Below, piece after piece: positions 1 to 10,800 of a stretch of 64,000 nt of DNA. How positions within the stretch are numbered: the stretch's first letter is position 1; each line of letters begins with the position of its first letter. The position numbers and the translations under genes are program-made. Source of the DNA: Ancylomarina euxina (GTDB taxonomy: Bacteria > Bacteroidota > Bacteroidia > Bacteroidales > Marinifilaceae); assembly GCF_003863355.1 (NCBI RefSeq), contig NZ_QQWG01000018.1:1-64000 (forward strand), read 5' to 3'. Under the pieces are notes generated by a model, which saw only the letters and a list, made by a program, of their open reading frames with translations, searched no databases and had not been told where the DNA came from.

Positions 1-250
1 TCTTTACTCTCATCATCTACATATCCAGAACGCTTAACCAGAGCTCTAAATGTCCAAGAAGACATATCTATTGTTGTAGATATTATAGCTAAAGTACTCT
101 TAGTTGGTGTAAATGGATATGAACCGATTGCTGCAGTTACATCTTTGAATGGATCTGTATCAGCTTCACGATACTGCCATACACAACCATCTGTCGTGTT
201 GTCATACTCTACTGCAAAAGTAAATTCACCTCCTATACAAATTTCAGCAT
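1..250 (-). repeat. Internal direct repeat, copy A
   Basis: This is one copy of a long direct repeat inside the first giant surface-protein gene; the other copy lies exactly 1626 bp (542 codons) to the right. Bases 1-162 are identical to 1627-1788. Five differences appear over the next 70 or so bases and the copies then diverge. The repeat encodes an Ig-like module containing the motif WTFRALV. Since this copy touches the window edge, its true extent to the left is unknown. Confidence 0.93.
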
Positions 251-3200
251 TTTCTGGGTTTAAAATGATACGATAACCATCTGTAACTATAAGAATTGCC
301 TCACCACTTGTAGCTGGATCACAAGCACCATCCACAACACAATGGTATTTAGAACCAGTATCTGATAAAGGCACATTTGTTAATTCAAGTGTCTTAGTCT
401 TTGCTGATGCAGGTGTATCTTCCATACTTACACCATCTTTAAACCATTGGTATGAATATGGTCCTGTTCCGATAGATTCAACTGTAAAACTAGCCGTTCC
501 CATTTCAGCAACAGTTTGACTCATTGGCGACTTAGAAATAATAACATTCCGATTTACAAATAAACTTGCTGCATTCGATTTTGCAGGATTACAATCATAA
601 TCACCATTGACTACACAATAAAAAGATTTATTTTCATTGGTCAATACATTTTCAATTTTCAATGTTGATGTTAATACACCTGAGAAATCTCCTGTATTGG
701 TAAGCGCTATATCATTACTATTATACCATTGATATGATGGAGAATCAACTGCTGTTCCTATTACTGTAAATTCAGCAAATAGTTCGTCTTCACAAACAGT
801 AATATTCGATAATGGTGAAACAGTTGCATGCCCACGAACATTCACTATAAATACTTTATCTGCAGTACTACATCCACTTGCAGTCGTCAATTTACAAACG
901 TAATCACCAGAATGAGTTGATTTTACATTGGATATATTTAATTTATTAGTAAATGATAAGATATCTGTAGGCTTAGTTGTTTTATACCAAGCATAAGATA
1001 AATCAACACCATGGCCTTCTACTGATAAATTCAAATCTTCATTCTCACATAAATCAATTGCAGAAGGTAATTTTGTAGTTAAGGAAATATCATCCAAAAC
1101 AGTAATATCATAATCTAATGATTTCGTCGTACATCCATCACTAACAAAAACTTGGTAAAGACCAGTTTGAGAAGTAAGGATTCCTGAAAGATTTAAAGTG
1201 TTCGATTTTTCGGTTTGATCAATATTATCTTTTTTCCAAAGATAAATCAGAGGATCTGTAATATCTGTATCAATATAATCCGTTTTAGCTACTAAGTTTT
1301 TAGGGGCATTTAAGCAAATAACATCAACATCCGCAAGTTTGCTAATCTGTAAATCTTCATAATGTGTGATTTTAAAATCGTCAATAGGATAATTACAGAA
1401 ACCATCACTAACCTGAACAGAATAATTTCCATCAGAATCGTCAGCAGCAATTAAATTCAAAATTGAAGTTTGAACCGTTTGAACTGTAGAACCTTTTTTC
1501 CATTCGTAACTATATGTTCCTGTTCCTGTTAACTTCTTCTTCTCAAAGCTTACATCAGATGTTTTACAAATCTCAATAGGTGAAATATCAGTAAATGTAG
1601 CTGGTTTATGTACTATAACACTCACCTCTTTACTCTCATCATCTACATATCCAGAACGCTTAACCAGAGCTCTAAATGTCCAAGAAGACATATCTATTGT
1701 TGTAGATATTATAGCTAAAGTACTCTTAGTTGGTGTAAATGGATATGAACCGATTGCTGCAGTTACATCTTTGAATGGATCTGTATCAACTTCGCGATAC
1801 TGCCATACACAACCATCTGTCGTGTTGTTATACTCTACTACAAAAGTAAATTCATCTCCTATACAAATTTCAGCATTTTCAGGATCTAAACTGATACGAT
1901 TATCAGCTGTAACAGATAAAATCGCTATTTCACTATTATCACTTGTACAATCGTTAGAAACTCTACAGCGGTATTTATACCCATTATATGAAAATGGAAC
2001 GGATACTAAACTGAGAGTTCTTGCCTGAGCAGACGCTGGTTTATTTTCCATACTTTCAAAACCAGCTCCATCATTTTTATCAACAAGCCATTGGTATTCG
2101 ATTGGCTCAGTACCAGTAGCTGCTACTGTAAAATTTGTTGATCCATTCTCTGCAACAGTTCGATTTTCTGGATCTTGATAAATATTAATATCCCCTTTAA
2201 CAGTTAAATTAAAATCTCTTGTTGTTGTTGTACCACAAACGTCATCCGAAATCTTACAATGGTAGTTATTACCATTGTTTGCTTCAATATCTACAATTTC
2301 TAATCTAGCAGATTCTAATAGAGCGTTAGTCTCATCATTTCTATACCATTTGTATTTATAGTCACCTTCGCCAGTTGCACTAGCATCAAAAATTGCAGGA
2401 CCTCTATTCGAACATGCATCGAAATCATCAATTGAGAAAGTTGGTCGCTGTTGAACATCCACATGAATAATTACTTCAAGTTCATCACAATCATTGGAAG
2501 AAAGTAACTTGCAGATATAATCACCTTGTGCATCCATATCAGTATGATCCAAATGATATTGTTTCCCTATATGAATTGGATTATCAAGATCTGTAGATTT
2601 GTACCATTCATAAGATAAATCTGCACCTTTACCATCTACAACAAGATCAAGAGGATTATTAAAACACACTTTTACATTTGGCCGTACAGGGGTAATTATT
2701 GAAATCGGTTCAAATATGTTAATCTCAGTGACTCGGGTAATGTCTTTACAGTGTAAAGTACTTAGTTTGGCGGTATAACTTCCAACAGATTTAAGATAAG
2801 TGGCTTTTTCTATAATAGTATTTAATCCCGTTCCTATCTCAACACCAGAAGGATTCAACCAGCTAATTTCCTGGCTATCATCACCACCTGTCACTTTCAT
2901 AGTCAAAGGAATATCTCCTTCACAAAAAGGAGCATGATCAACTAAAGTTATACTTGGTTTATCATGAACAATGACTTCAAAAACACCTTCCAGGTCAAAA
3001 CAATCACCATCAACGATATACTTATATTCATAAGTTCCAGCAGTTACCAATTCTTCAGTGGAAATAATTCTCTTATTATCTTCATCAAGTAAAACACCAT
3101 CTTTAAACCATTGAATCGATTTTGGGCTTCCATCAATAATGATTCCTAACTCTGTTGATTCTCCCTCACAAATATTAAGATCCACCAATGGGACTTTACT

Positions 3201-6200
3201 TACTTCAACGTTTTTAGTCACATTTAATGTTTGTTCGAATCTTTTATCTCCACATGAAGTTTTTACGACACAATAGTATAAACCCTCGTGAGATGTAGCT
3301 ATCTTCTTAATTTCATAAAATGAAGTTGAAACACCTAATTTCTCAGCTTCAGTTTTATCCTTACCTTTAAAGAACCAAGTAAATGTTGGTTTTCCAACAA
3401 ATGGAATATCAAAACGGTAAGTATCTCCTTGGCATTTACGTACTGATTCAGGCTTCAAGTTTTCAATCGTAATATCATCAACACTTAAAGTTCCTTTTGC
3501 AATTTTAGTAGAACAAATATTATCGCTTACAACACAGGTATATTCACCTGCATCAGTAGGTTTAATGTTACTAATTTCCAGTGATGAATTATTTTCTCCA
3601 GGAATATCAATTCCTGCTTGATCTTTCCACTGATATGAAAGTCCGACAGGTGGTGTCTCAACGATAGCTTTCAAACTCACATTATCCCCAACACAAGCTT
3701 TTATTGGGACAATTGGTTTTAGAGTAAAACCAGAGGCTAGGCTTATTGAGAAATTTGGCGTTTGTTTATTACCACAAGAATTCAATGCGGTTACTCGCCA
3801 TTCTCCAACTGTTGATGCATCTACTTTTATATCAAACGACTTATTTACGGGATCTATGATTTTCCCCGTTGATACATTTTCGGCATAATACCCACTTGCA
3901 TTACCATTATCTTCTACACTTACACTTACGACTTCATTTAAGCAATAAGGCCCTTCCTCTGAAAGTGATACGCCTGTCACCAATAACCTTGGCTTCAATA
4001 CTAAAGAACCAAGAGCACTTCTATCGCCACAATTATTTGCAACAGTAACGGTGTAATCCCCAACCATTTCAGACTTAACAGAAGCAAAGCTGAATGAACT
4101 TGATATAAAATCCTCTGGAGTTTTACCTTCTTTTGCACCATCAGGAACACTCCATTTGTATGTATAAGATAAACTTGGCGTTTCTAATTTTGCCTTATAG
4201 GTATAGGGTTCTCCTTCACAAACAGGATCCGAATTTAAACCAATTAGTTTAATCTCAGGATGAACGGGATTAGCAACAATGGTCTCCTCAATCGAATTAC
4301 CTTTACAAGTAAATTGATTTTCTGAACCAAAATTATAATGTGTATTAACGAGAACCTTATAAGATTTATCATTTATATCAGGTGTTAGCTTATACGTCAA
4401 CCCATTTGTAATTCCTATAGGAGTCGATTCTCCATTCTTGTACCAAGAATACTCTATGGTAGAATTATCTAAAATATAATCACCATCTAATTTCGCTTCA
4501 AGTGTTATTTCTTTTGTTTCACATAAATTCGTTGGAATAATAAGATTTTTCAATTTAGCCTTACCTAAAATCTTAATGTCAATTTCTTTAAATAAATCCT
4601 CAGAACAAGCATTAATCAATTCACAGCGGACAGTATAAACTCCTGGTCCATAATTAAGGTCAGGATTAGAATTAAATGTAAATACGTTAGAATTATTTTC
4701 TTTAGTTTCTAGCAGACCAGTATTATTAGATACTGACCACTTTATGTAGCTAGGTTCTCCAGAAATTTTAGCTGTAATTTCGGTTGTGGTTCCCCCACAC
4801 AATTCCGTTTCTCCAGAAAGAGATTCCAGATTTACTTCCTTATTAACTATAACTTTAACATCAACAGAGGTTGGTTTGGCCTCAATACCACAGTCACTAT
4901 AACTATCTATAAACGAAATATGACAACGGTAAGTCCCTTCATGTTTTTCTTTATCGACTTGATCAATTACTAATTTATAGCTATCAAGCCCTTTAATACT
5001 TGCATCATTAATGGGTTCAAAATTTATACTCCCCGGAATTTGTTTCTCCCAAGAAAAATCAAACCAATTCATGTTTCCATGCTCGATACTAATAATACCT
5101 TTCTGATTCTCACACAACTCTAAACCATCAGCATGAGGATCGTAGCTATAAGATGGAACGATCGTCGGATTATATTCTATTACCTCTTCGATAGCTGGTC
5201 TCAAAGAAATGGCATCCAAGGCAAAAATTCCTTCTTTACCAGAAGCATTGGCATTTCGAATGGAAATCGTGGCTTCTTCAGCATCTCCCGCTGACCACAA
5301 AACTTTAAAAGACTTCCAAACACCCAGCTTATCAAGCGTTATTACTCCTTCTGTATTAATTTTTATATCATTCACGTAAACATTCAAGTCCTGTGGATAG
5401 CGATCTTGAACCATTTGTCCAAAAATCTCAAAGATAAAATTTTGGTTAGCGACTTTCTCTGTAAGCGTTTTTTCCCAAATCACTTCAGAGTCACTCATAC
5501 TAGATGAATGAGTTAGTAACATTTGACTATTAAGCTGATCCTCGTTTTTATCTCCAAAAGCAGTAAAACGAGTATTTACATCTTCAGGATTTAAACAAAA
5601 CAAATAACTCCCAGGTTCTTCTAAATTTTGAGATGTACCATAGTCGTAACTCGAAGAAAAAGTGATGTATTCATTTTTATACGAAAAATCCCCATTGGCA
5701 ACGAGATTAACATTCGGGTTAGCATAATAAGCTCTTAGAATGTATTTTGTTCCTTCTTTAGGATCGGGGTCAATTAAATCTTGTTTTGGGAATAAAGGCG
5801 TAGAATTTATATCATCAAAATACCACTCATAATAATCAGCATCAGGCTCACTATTTATCGATAGTTTAAGTCCTCCACCCACATTTTCACACACAAAACC
5901 CAAGGTCTGATTTAGGTTTACTTCAATATGTGGATCAATGGGCGTAATTGATTTTGTAAATCCTGAAAAGTAGCCTGCTGCTCCTACAGCATCATCTTCG
6001 GTAGACAAAGCGACATATACAGCTTTATTAGATGCAACGGTTACATTTTTCACGACATCATGACTTCCAGTTTTCGGTATGTATTTATAAACAACCCAAT
6101 CTACGTTTCCAATTACAGTTTGTGCGTCATTTTCGTCCAAACCTTCAAGTATGGTACTTTCAACATTATCTTTGTTTGTTATAAGCGAACTAACTGATAC

Positions 6201-7538
6201 ACTTGCTCCTTTTTGCGAATATATGGCAACAACCCCTGTACCTAGCTGATTGACGAATGGGATATCAACCTGACGAAACCCTTGGCTACTAATAGGAGGA
6301 ATAAAATTCATTCCCACTGTTGCGTATTGCATTGTTGATGATGCAGAGGTGGTTTGATAGAGATAAATATCCTGATCACTTGAAATAAACATAACACCAT
6401 TACCTGCATCATAATATGATGCAGGTAACACAAAATGATCTCCCGCATCTAACGTTTTCACTTCCGATCCATCAGGTGTGTCAGGGGCTTTTTTATTAAT
6501 ATATATATTTGTGTTATTTTTAGTTGCCACAACTATTGGCCTTTCAGTTTCATAATTCCCTTTACCCTTAAGCAGAATATATTCACGTCCAACCAAATTT
6601 TCAGGTACAATTTGGTCAACTCCAATATCCTGCGAGGATTCAAGAGAAGGCCCTCCTGTCCATGAACCAGAATTGACTGCTATAGGAAAATTGGAAGTAA
6701 TATGAGTTCCATTTAAATCATTAACGTCATCCTCAGTTAGAAATCGGAGATTAGCACCAATAACATAACTTTCACCAGCTTGTAATGTTACACTAATGTA
6801 TTTAGGAACAACCATTGGTGTCTCCCAATCTAATGTTAAGTTTTCAACTCCGACATCTGAAAAAGTAACCTCAGTACCATCAACAGTTGCCATTACCGAA
6901 ATAAAATGACTACGGTGATTTACAATATAAGAAGAACTAGATGAATACCTACGCCACCTATAACCATCCCAATACTGATCACCTCCCCATCCATACATTC
7001 TCTTATCACCTCGCTTACTGTAGAGATGACCGGATCGAAAAGAAGTCCCCAAGGCTGCACGTCCCTTTGCAGTTAAAGACAAACCATGTATCTTAGATTT
7101 GTGCCTAACATTGACATAAAATGGTACATCAGACTTAAACCTTAAAGCCTGATCATCAAGCTTCTTATTCAGATCCTTATAATTAACAACGCCTAAAGGA
7201 GGCTTCGTAGGAGTCCCAATATTCCCCAAATGATCCACAGTATTATTGCCTAAATCCAAAAACTTTGGATTAGTGATGGACACATTAGTTACCGTCCTAA
7301 AAGGTGTTTTACTAGTACCCTTATAGATTTCAATGCTAATAGGTTCTACAGAAGGTGTTGTAAACACGACCCAATGATTCCCCACATCTCCTTCAGAATT
7401 TGTACCTGCATATAAGGGAGGTACAAAATGTTCAGTATCCAATTGAGCTTTTGCAGTAAAGGAAAATAGAGATAAAAAAAAGAGAATGGCTAGTTTAAAA
7501 CAAGCCTTGATTTTCATAGAGCGAAACAAAAAATTCAT
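1..7538 (-). CDS. Giant multi-Ig-domain secreted surface protein, 3' end beyond window
   Basis: The frame is open from the left edge to an ATG at 7538, giving at least 2512 codons; the C-terminus is outside the window. An in-frame ATG at 7517 is an alternative start that gives a tighter signal peptide (MKIKACFKLAILFF... ending near AKA-Q). Residues about 35-530 resemble the IgGFc-binding N-terminal region, with motifs such as HFISVMATVDGTEV and DLNGTHI. Residues about 610-780 form a segment with NGDFS and FALDAISL motifs that could be a jelly-roll, carbohydrate-binding-like domain. About 19 Ig-like modules of roughly 90 residues follow, most with a paired Cys and a Y-x-C or Y-x-V strand F motif. 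It is colinear with the neighbouring gene at 7879-17835. By analogy with that gene it should be a T9SS substrate, but its sorting domain cannot be seen here. An adhesin or matrix role is inference. Confidence 0.88.
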   Translation of the reverse strand, partial: MNFLFRSMKIKACFKLAILFFLSLFSFTAKAQLDTEHFVPPLYAGTNSEGDVGNHWVVFTTPSVEPISIEIYKGTSKTPFRTVTNVSITNPKFLDLGNNTVDHLGNIGTPTKPPLGVVNYKDLNKKLDDQALRFKSDVPFYVNVRHKSKIHGLSLTAKGRAALGTSFRSGHLYSKRGDKRMYGWGGDQYWDGYRWRRYSSSSSYIVNHRSHFISVMATVDGTEVTFSDVGVENLTLDWETPMVVPKYISVTLQAGESYVIGANLRFLTEDDVNDLNGTHITSNFPIAVNSGSWTGGPSLESSQDIGVDQIVPENLVGREYILLKGKGNYETERPIVVATKNNTNIYINKKAPDTPDGSEVKTLDAGDHFVLPASYYDAGNGVMFISSDQDIYLYQTTSASSTMQYATVGMNFIPPISSQGFRQVDIPFVNQLGTGVVAIYSQKGASVSVSSLITNKDNVESTILEGLDENDAQTVIGNVDWVVYKYIPKTGSHDVVKNVTVASNKAVYVALSTEDDAVGAAGYFSGFTKSITPIDPHIEVNLNQTLGFVCENVGGGLKLSINSEPDADYYEWYFDDINSTPLFPKQDLIDPDPKEGTKYILRAYYANPNVNLVANGDFSYKNEYITFSSSYDYGTSQNLEEPGSYLFCLNPEDVNTRFTAFGDKNEDQLNSQMLLTHSSSMSDSEVIWEKTLTEKVANQNFIFEIFGQMVQDRYPQDLNVYVNDIKINTEGVITLDKLGVWKSFKVLWSAGDAEEATISIRNANASGKEGIFALDAISLRPAIEEVIEYNPTIVPSYSYDPHADGLELCENQKGIISIEHGNMNWFDFSWEKQIPGSINFEPINDASIKGLDSYKLVIDQVDKEKHEGTYRCHISFIDSYSDCGIEAKPTSVDVKVIVNKEVNLESLSGETELCGGTTTEITAKISGEPSYIKWSVSNNTGLLETKENNSNVFTFNSNPDLNYGPGVYTVRCELINACSEDLFKEIDIKILGKAKLKNLIIPTNLCETKEITLEAKLDGDYILDNSTIEYSWYKNGESTPIGITNGLTYKLTPDINDKSYKVLVNTHYNFGSENQFTCKGNSIEETIVANPVHPEIKLIGLNSDPVCEGEPYTYKAKLETPSLSYTYKWSVPDGAKEGKTPEDFISSSFSFASVKSEMVGDYTVTVANNCGDRSALGSLVLKPRLLVTGVSLSEEGPYCLNEVVSVSVEDNGNASGYYAENVSTGKIIDPVNKSFDIKVDASTVGEWRVTALNSCGNKQTPNFSISLASGFTLKPIVPIKACVGDNVSLKAIVETPPVGLSYQWKDQAGIDIPGENNSSLEISNIKPTDAGEYTCVVSDNICSTKIAKGTLSVDDITIENLKPESVRKCQGDTYRFDIPFVGKPTFTWFFKGKDKTEAEKLGVSTSFYEIKKIATSHEGLYYCVVKTSCGDKRFEQTLNVTKNVEVSKVPLVDLNICEGESTELGIIIDGSPKSIQWFKDGVLLDEDNKRIISTEELVTAGTYEYKYIVDGDCFDLEGVFEVIVHDKPSITLVDHAPFCEGDIPLTMKVTGGDDSQEISWLNPSGVEIGTGLNTIIEKATYLKSVGSYTAKLSTLHCKDITRVTEINIFEPISIITPVRPNVKVCFNNPLDLVVDGKGADLSYEWYKSTDLDNPIHIGKQYHLDHTDMDAQGDYICKLLSSNDCDELEVIIHVDVQQRPTFSIDDFDACSNRGPAIFDASATGEGDYKYKWYRNDETNALLESARLEIVDIEANNGNNYHCKISDDVCGTTTTRDFNLTVKGDINIYQDPENRTVAENGSTNFTVAATGTEPIEYQWLVDKNDGAGFESMENKPASAQARTLSLVSVPFSYNGYKYRCRVSNDCTSDNSEIAILSVTADNRISLDPENAEICIGDEFTFVVEYNNTTDGCVWQYREVDTDPFKDVTAAIGSYPFTPTKSTLAIISTTIDMSSWTFRALVKRSGYVDDESKEVSVIVHKPATFTDISPIEICKTSDVSFEKKKLTGTGTYSYEWKKGSTVQTVQTSILNLIAADDSDGNYSVQVSDGFCNYPIDDFKITHYEDLQISKLADVDVICLNAPKNLVAKTDYIDTDITDPLIYLWKKDNIDQTEKSNTLNLSGILTSQTGLYQVFVSDGCTTKSLDYDITVLDDISLTTKLPSAIDLCENEDLNLSVEGHGVDLSYAWYKTTKPTDILSFTNKLNISNVKSTHSGDYVCKLTTASGCSTADKVFIVNVRGHATVSPLSNITVCEDELFAEFTVIGTAVDSPSYQWYNSNDIALTNTGDFSGVLTSTLKIENVLTNENKSFYCVVNGDYDCNPAKSNAASLFVNRNVIISKSPMSQTVAEMGTASFTVESIGTGPYSYQWFKDGVSMEDTPASAKTKTLELTNVPLSDTGSKYHCVVDGACDPATSGEAILIVTDGYRIILNPENAEICIGGEFTFAVEYDNTTDGCVWQYREADTDPFKDVTAAIGSYPFTPTKSTLAIISTTIDMSSWTFRALVKRSGYVDDESK
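1627..1876 (-). repeat. Internal direct repeat, copy B
   Basis: This copy matches 1-250 in the same orientation and reading frame. The spacing is a whole number of codons and covers about six Ig-like modules, so the unit looks like a tandem duplication of a six-module block. Identity at the DNA level is complete over 162 bp while the surrounding modules are clearly diverged. This points to recent local gene conversion or strong local constraint, not to a uniformly recent duplication. Confidence 0.93.
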
Positions 7539-7560
7539 CACATGGATTTTGGTTAGTCGA

Positions 7561-7568
7561 CAAAGATA
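7561..7568 (-). promoter_or_regulatory. Candidate -7 element upstream of the first giant gene
   Basis: The minus strand reads TATCTTTG, a perfect match to the Bacteroidota -7 consensus TAnnTTTG. No good TTTG element is seen 19-21 bases upstream. Transcription would start near 7554, leaving only about 16 bases before the ATG at 7538 but about 37 before the ATG at 7517. This mildly favours the inner start. Confidence 0.4.
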
Positions 7569-7823
7569 AGAACAATGAACATAACAAGTTTATGAATTTA
7601 ACTAATATTTTTTTTAATAAATAACAAAAAAATAATTAATTATCAATACACAATACCAACTACAATCCAGACAGTTAACTATTTTTCATCTCGAACCCAT
7701 CCAAAGGCCTAATAAAGCAAAGCTTCTCAAAAATAAGAGACTACAGTTTATAAACTCTGCTATTTAAAGAATACCATAGCCTTATCCTTTTGCGAAGAAA
7801 TTCTAGAATGTAATATTTTGCAT

Positions 7824-7856
7824 AAAAAAAAGAGTTGACCCAATGGCCAACTCTTT
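7824..7856 (-). terminator. Rho-independent terminator after the complete giant gene
   Basis: A perfect 9-bp stem (AAAGAGTTG pairing with CAACTCTTT, 7829-7837 with 7848-7856) is followed on the minus strand by a run of T. It lies 22 bp after the stop of the gene at 7879-17835, so the two giant genes are probably separate transcription units. The rest of the 340-bp gap (7539-7878) is AT-rich and I see no gene in it. Confidence 0.85.
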
Positions 7857-7878
7857 AAATTAAATATACTTAATAAAC

Positions 7879-10800
7879 TTAGCGAACTAAGATGACATTC
7901 CCTTTTTCTTTCACTTCTCCATCCAACATCAAAACCCAAACGTAGGCTCCAACAGGACAATCTTCGCCGTTGTAGGTTCCATCCCAACCATTAGCATAAC
8001 CAGCCTCCTTTGTTTGATACATCAACTCTCCCCAACGATTATAAATATACATTTCAAACTTCTCAGTCACATTTATGTCTTTCAGATAGAAACGATCATT
8101 TTCGTTCTTTGACAAGGGTGTAAAGGCATTGGGCGATTCAATTCCAATAGGTTTAACTTCTACCATAACGGTATCAATTGCAATACAACCAATATTATCT
8201 TCAACTTTAAGTTTATAAACACCCGACTCACTCACTATTAATTGTGGCAATACACTACCATCACTCCAATCGTATACATAAGGACCATAGTCAGGATTTA
8301 GTTCAGGATCCAGAGTAATTGTTTGCCCCTCAAAAATGACGATACCGGGCTGAACTGTTTTATCCAATTTAAATTTTGGTAATGGATTCATCACAATTCT
8401 CTGCTTAAGCTTACAATCATTTTGCTCAACGCTTAACACATACTCTCCTGGTCTGTCTATCGTTCTTTCCCAAGCTGTATAGCCATCATCCCAAATAGGA
8501 TTAGACAGATCTTTCGTATCAACAAGCAGCGTTTCTCCTTCACACAAGAATTGACTCTCTCCAACTTCTGGATTTGGTAACACCTCTACTCTTATAGAAG
8601 CTGAACCAACACAACCATATTCATCAGTTACATTAATCTGATAATCATTTACACCTAGACGACGTTTGATCAATTTCGGATTAGAATTCTTCGTATTATC
8701 TAAATCATCTGGATTTGTCCAATTGATTTCTTTAATATCACCTGAAATATGTGTTGTCAACTCAATCTCTTTACATTCTCCAATAATCGTATCGTTTATT
8801 GTTGTGATAAGAGGTAGAGGAGCAACAGTTACATTTACAATATCATTACCAACACATCCATATTTATCAACTACAGTTGCTACATAAAGTGTTGTTTCTC
8901 CAGCTGTAAAAGTTGGTGTTTCAGAATTTGGATCATCTAAGTATCGACTCGGAGACCACTTAATATTATTTTCCTGAGTCTCCGCACTCAACATCCTAGT
9001 TTCACAGGATCCGACTACAACATCTTCAATAAGCTCAACAATTGGTAATGAATCAATTTTCATGACGAGTTCACCCGTACTATTTGAACAACCTAAATCA
9101 TCCGTATAAGAATAACGAACTTGATACTCACCATTCCCTTGGGAAGGATCAAACGTATTCTGAGCAACACCATTCACCCAATAAATACCTCCAGTTGGGA
9201 AACCTCCTGATAATGCAAATTCAGATTCACAAATCCCTTTAGATTCAAGGGCAGTTAAATTTACATCAGGTAGAGGATGAAGTTCAACTAAAGAATCTAC
9301 TTCGAAATAACAGCCTGTTGCTTCATTTAAAATCTTTAACCTTACTTTACTATCTTCTATCACATCTCCCCAGGTAATTTTGGTCTTAACAACATCTTCG
9401 GCTGGAGTGGTAAAGGCTCCTCCGTCAACTAACCAACCATAATTAATATCTGGCAATAAAGCTGTAGTATAAGCGACTCTATCTTCCAATACACAAAGCG
9501 TCATTCGTCCAAAGATTTGCGAATTTGGCAATGAATTGACCGTTAGTTTTTTAGAATTTGAGTATCGCTTAGCTGTACACTTATCAGATACTTCACAACT
9601 GTAATAGCCATCTTCCGTTAGACTAGCTGGGTCAATCATTAGCTGAGGTGCATTTTCTCCAGTTAAATTAACGCCATTTTTTTGCCACTGATAAACCTCT
9701 TCGGTTCCTTCAACTTCAACAAGAAACTGAGCACTTTCTCCATCACAAATTTCCATCCCAGGACTTTCACTCAATATTTTGAGTTGAGGAATCACAACCA
9801 GCTTCATTTCCAGACTTTCTGATGCAATACCACATGAAGAATTTACCACACATCTATAAGTTCCAGTATCACTAGTTCTCAAGTTTTGTATTTTCAATTC
9901 AGGACTATTTGCACCTGTGATATCAACACTATCTTTTTGCCACTGATAAACTAAGTTATCACCTCTAAAATCAACTGTAAATATAGCTTCCGCATCATTT
10001 TCACATTTTTCCAGATCTTCACTATTACTAATAAATTCAGGAAGTTTCTTGACAGTTAAATCCGCTTCAGTAAAAATACTTCCACATTTACCTGTTACAT
10101 CTACTGAATAAATACCTGCAGAATCTAAAGGTGTATTCAAAATACTAAGTGCTACATCTGTTGAAATAGATTTCCCATTATGCTTCCAATCATAGGTCAT
10201 TAATGAACCAGAAACAGCAGGAGTCCATAACAAATCCTCATTTTCACACAAAACTTTATCCTTCAATTCAGAATTTAAAACTGTGGTTTGATACACACTC
10301 ACATTGACCGTTTCATCAAAACTGTCTCCTTCCCCTACAATTTCACAACGATAAGATCCAGCATTGGAGACATCTAATGCAGGTATTGAATAGTTTAATT
10401 CATGATGATTAAGATCCACATTGTTTTTAAACCAATTGATTGAGAAAACTTCACCTTCAACATTAATATTTAAATTTAAAGGTTCACCGTAACACTTCTC
10501 GATATCAGCAAGCGTACTTAAACCATCAATAACCTTCAATGGGTCTTTAACAGTCAAATATCCTGAAGTAAAACGAATACCACAATCACCTGTAATCTTA
10601 CAGTAATATTCACCTGCATCTGCCATGCTAAGCTTATCTATAATTAGAGTCTTAGTTGTGGCAGATACCAATTCAGTATCAACATTTGCTGTATTAATAT
10701 GATGCCATTCAAAAGTTAAATTACTACCCGTTATTGCCAAATCAAACACATGACTCTTACCAACATAAACGACTTCACCTTTAAGTGAAGTATTTAATAT

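Noticed and set aside
1-1876. Long direct repeats as an insertion sequence or CRISPR-like array
   Set aside because: The repeats are in frame within a coding region, encode an Ig-like module and have no transposase or short spacer pattern.
1-7538. Left-edge region as noncoding or degenerate because only short frames start in it
   Set aside because: The minus strand is continuously open from the edge to 7538 and translates to Ig-like modules; it is a truncated long gene, not a pseudogene.
7760-7987. 75-codon minus-strand frame at the end of the complete giant gene
   Set aside because: It is an out-of-frame overlap with the sorting-domain coding region and the terminator.
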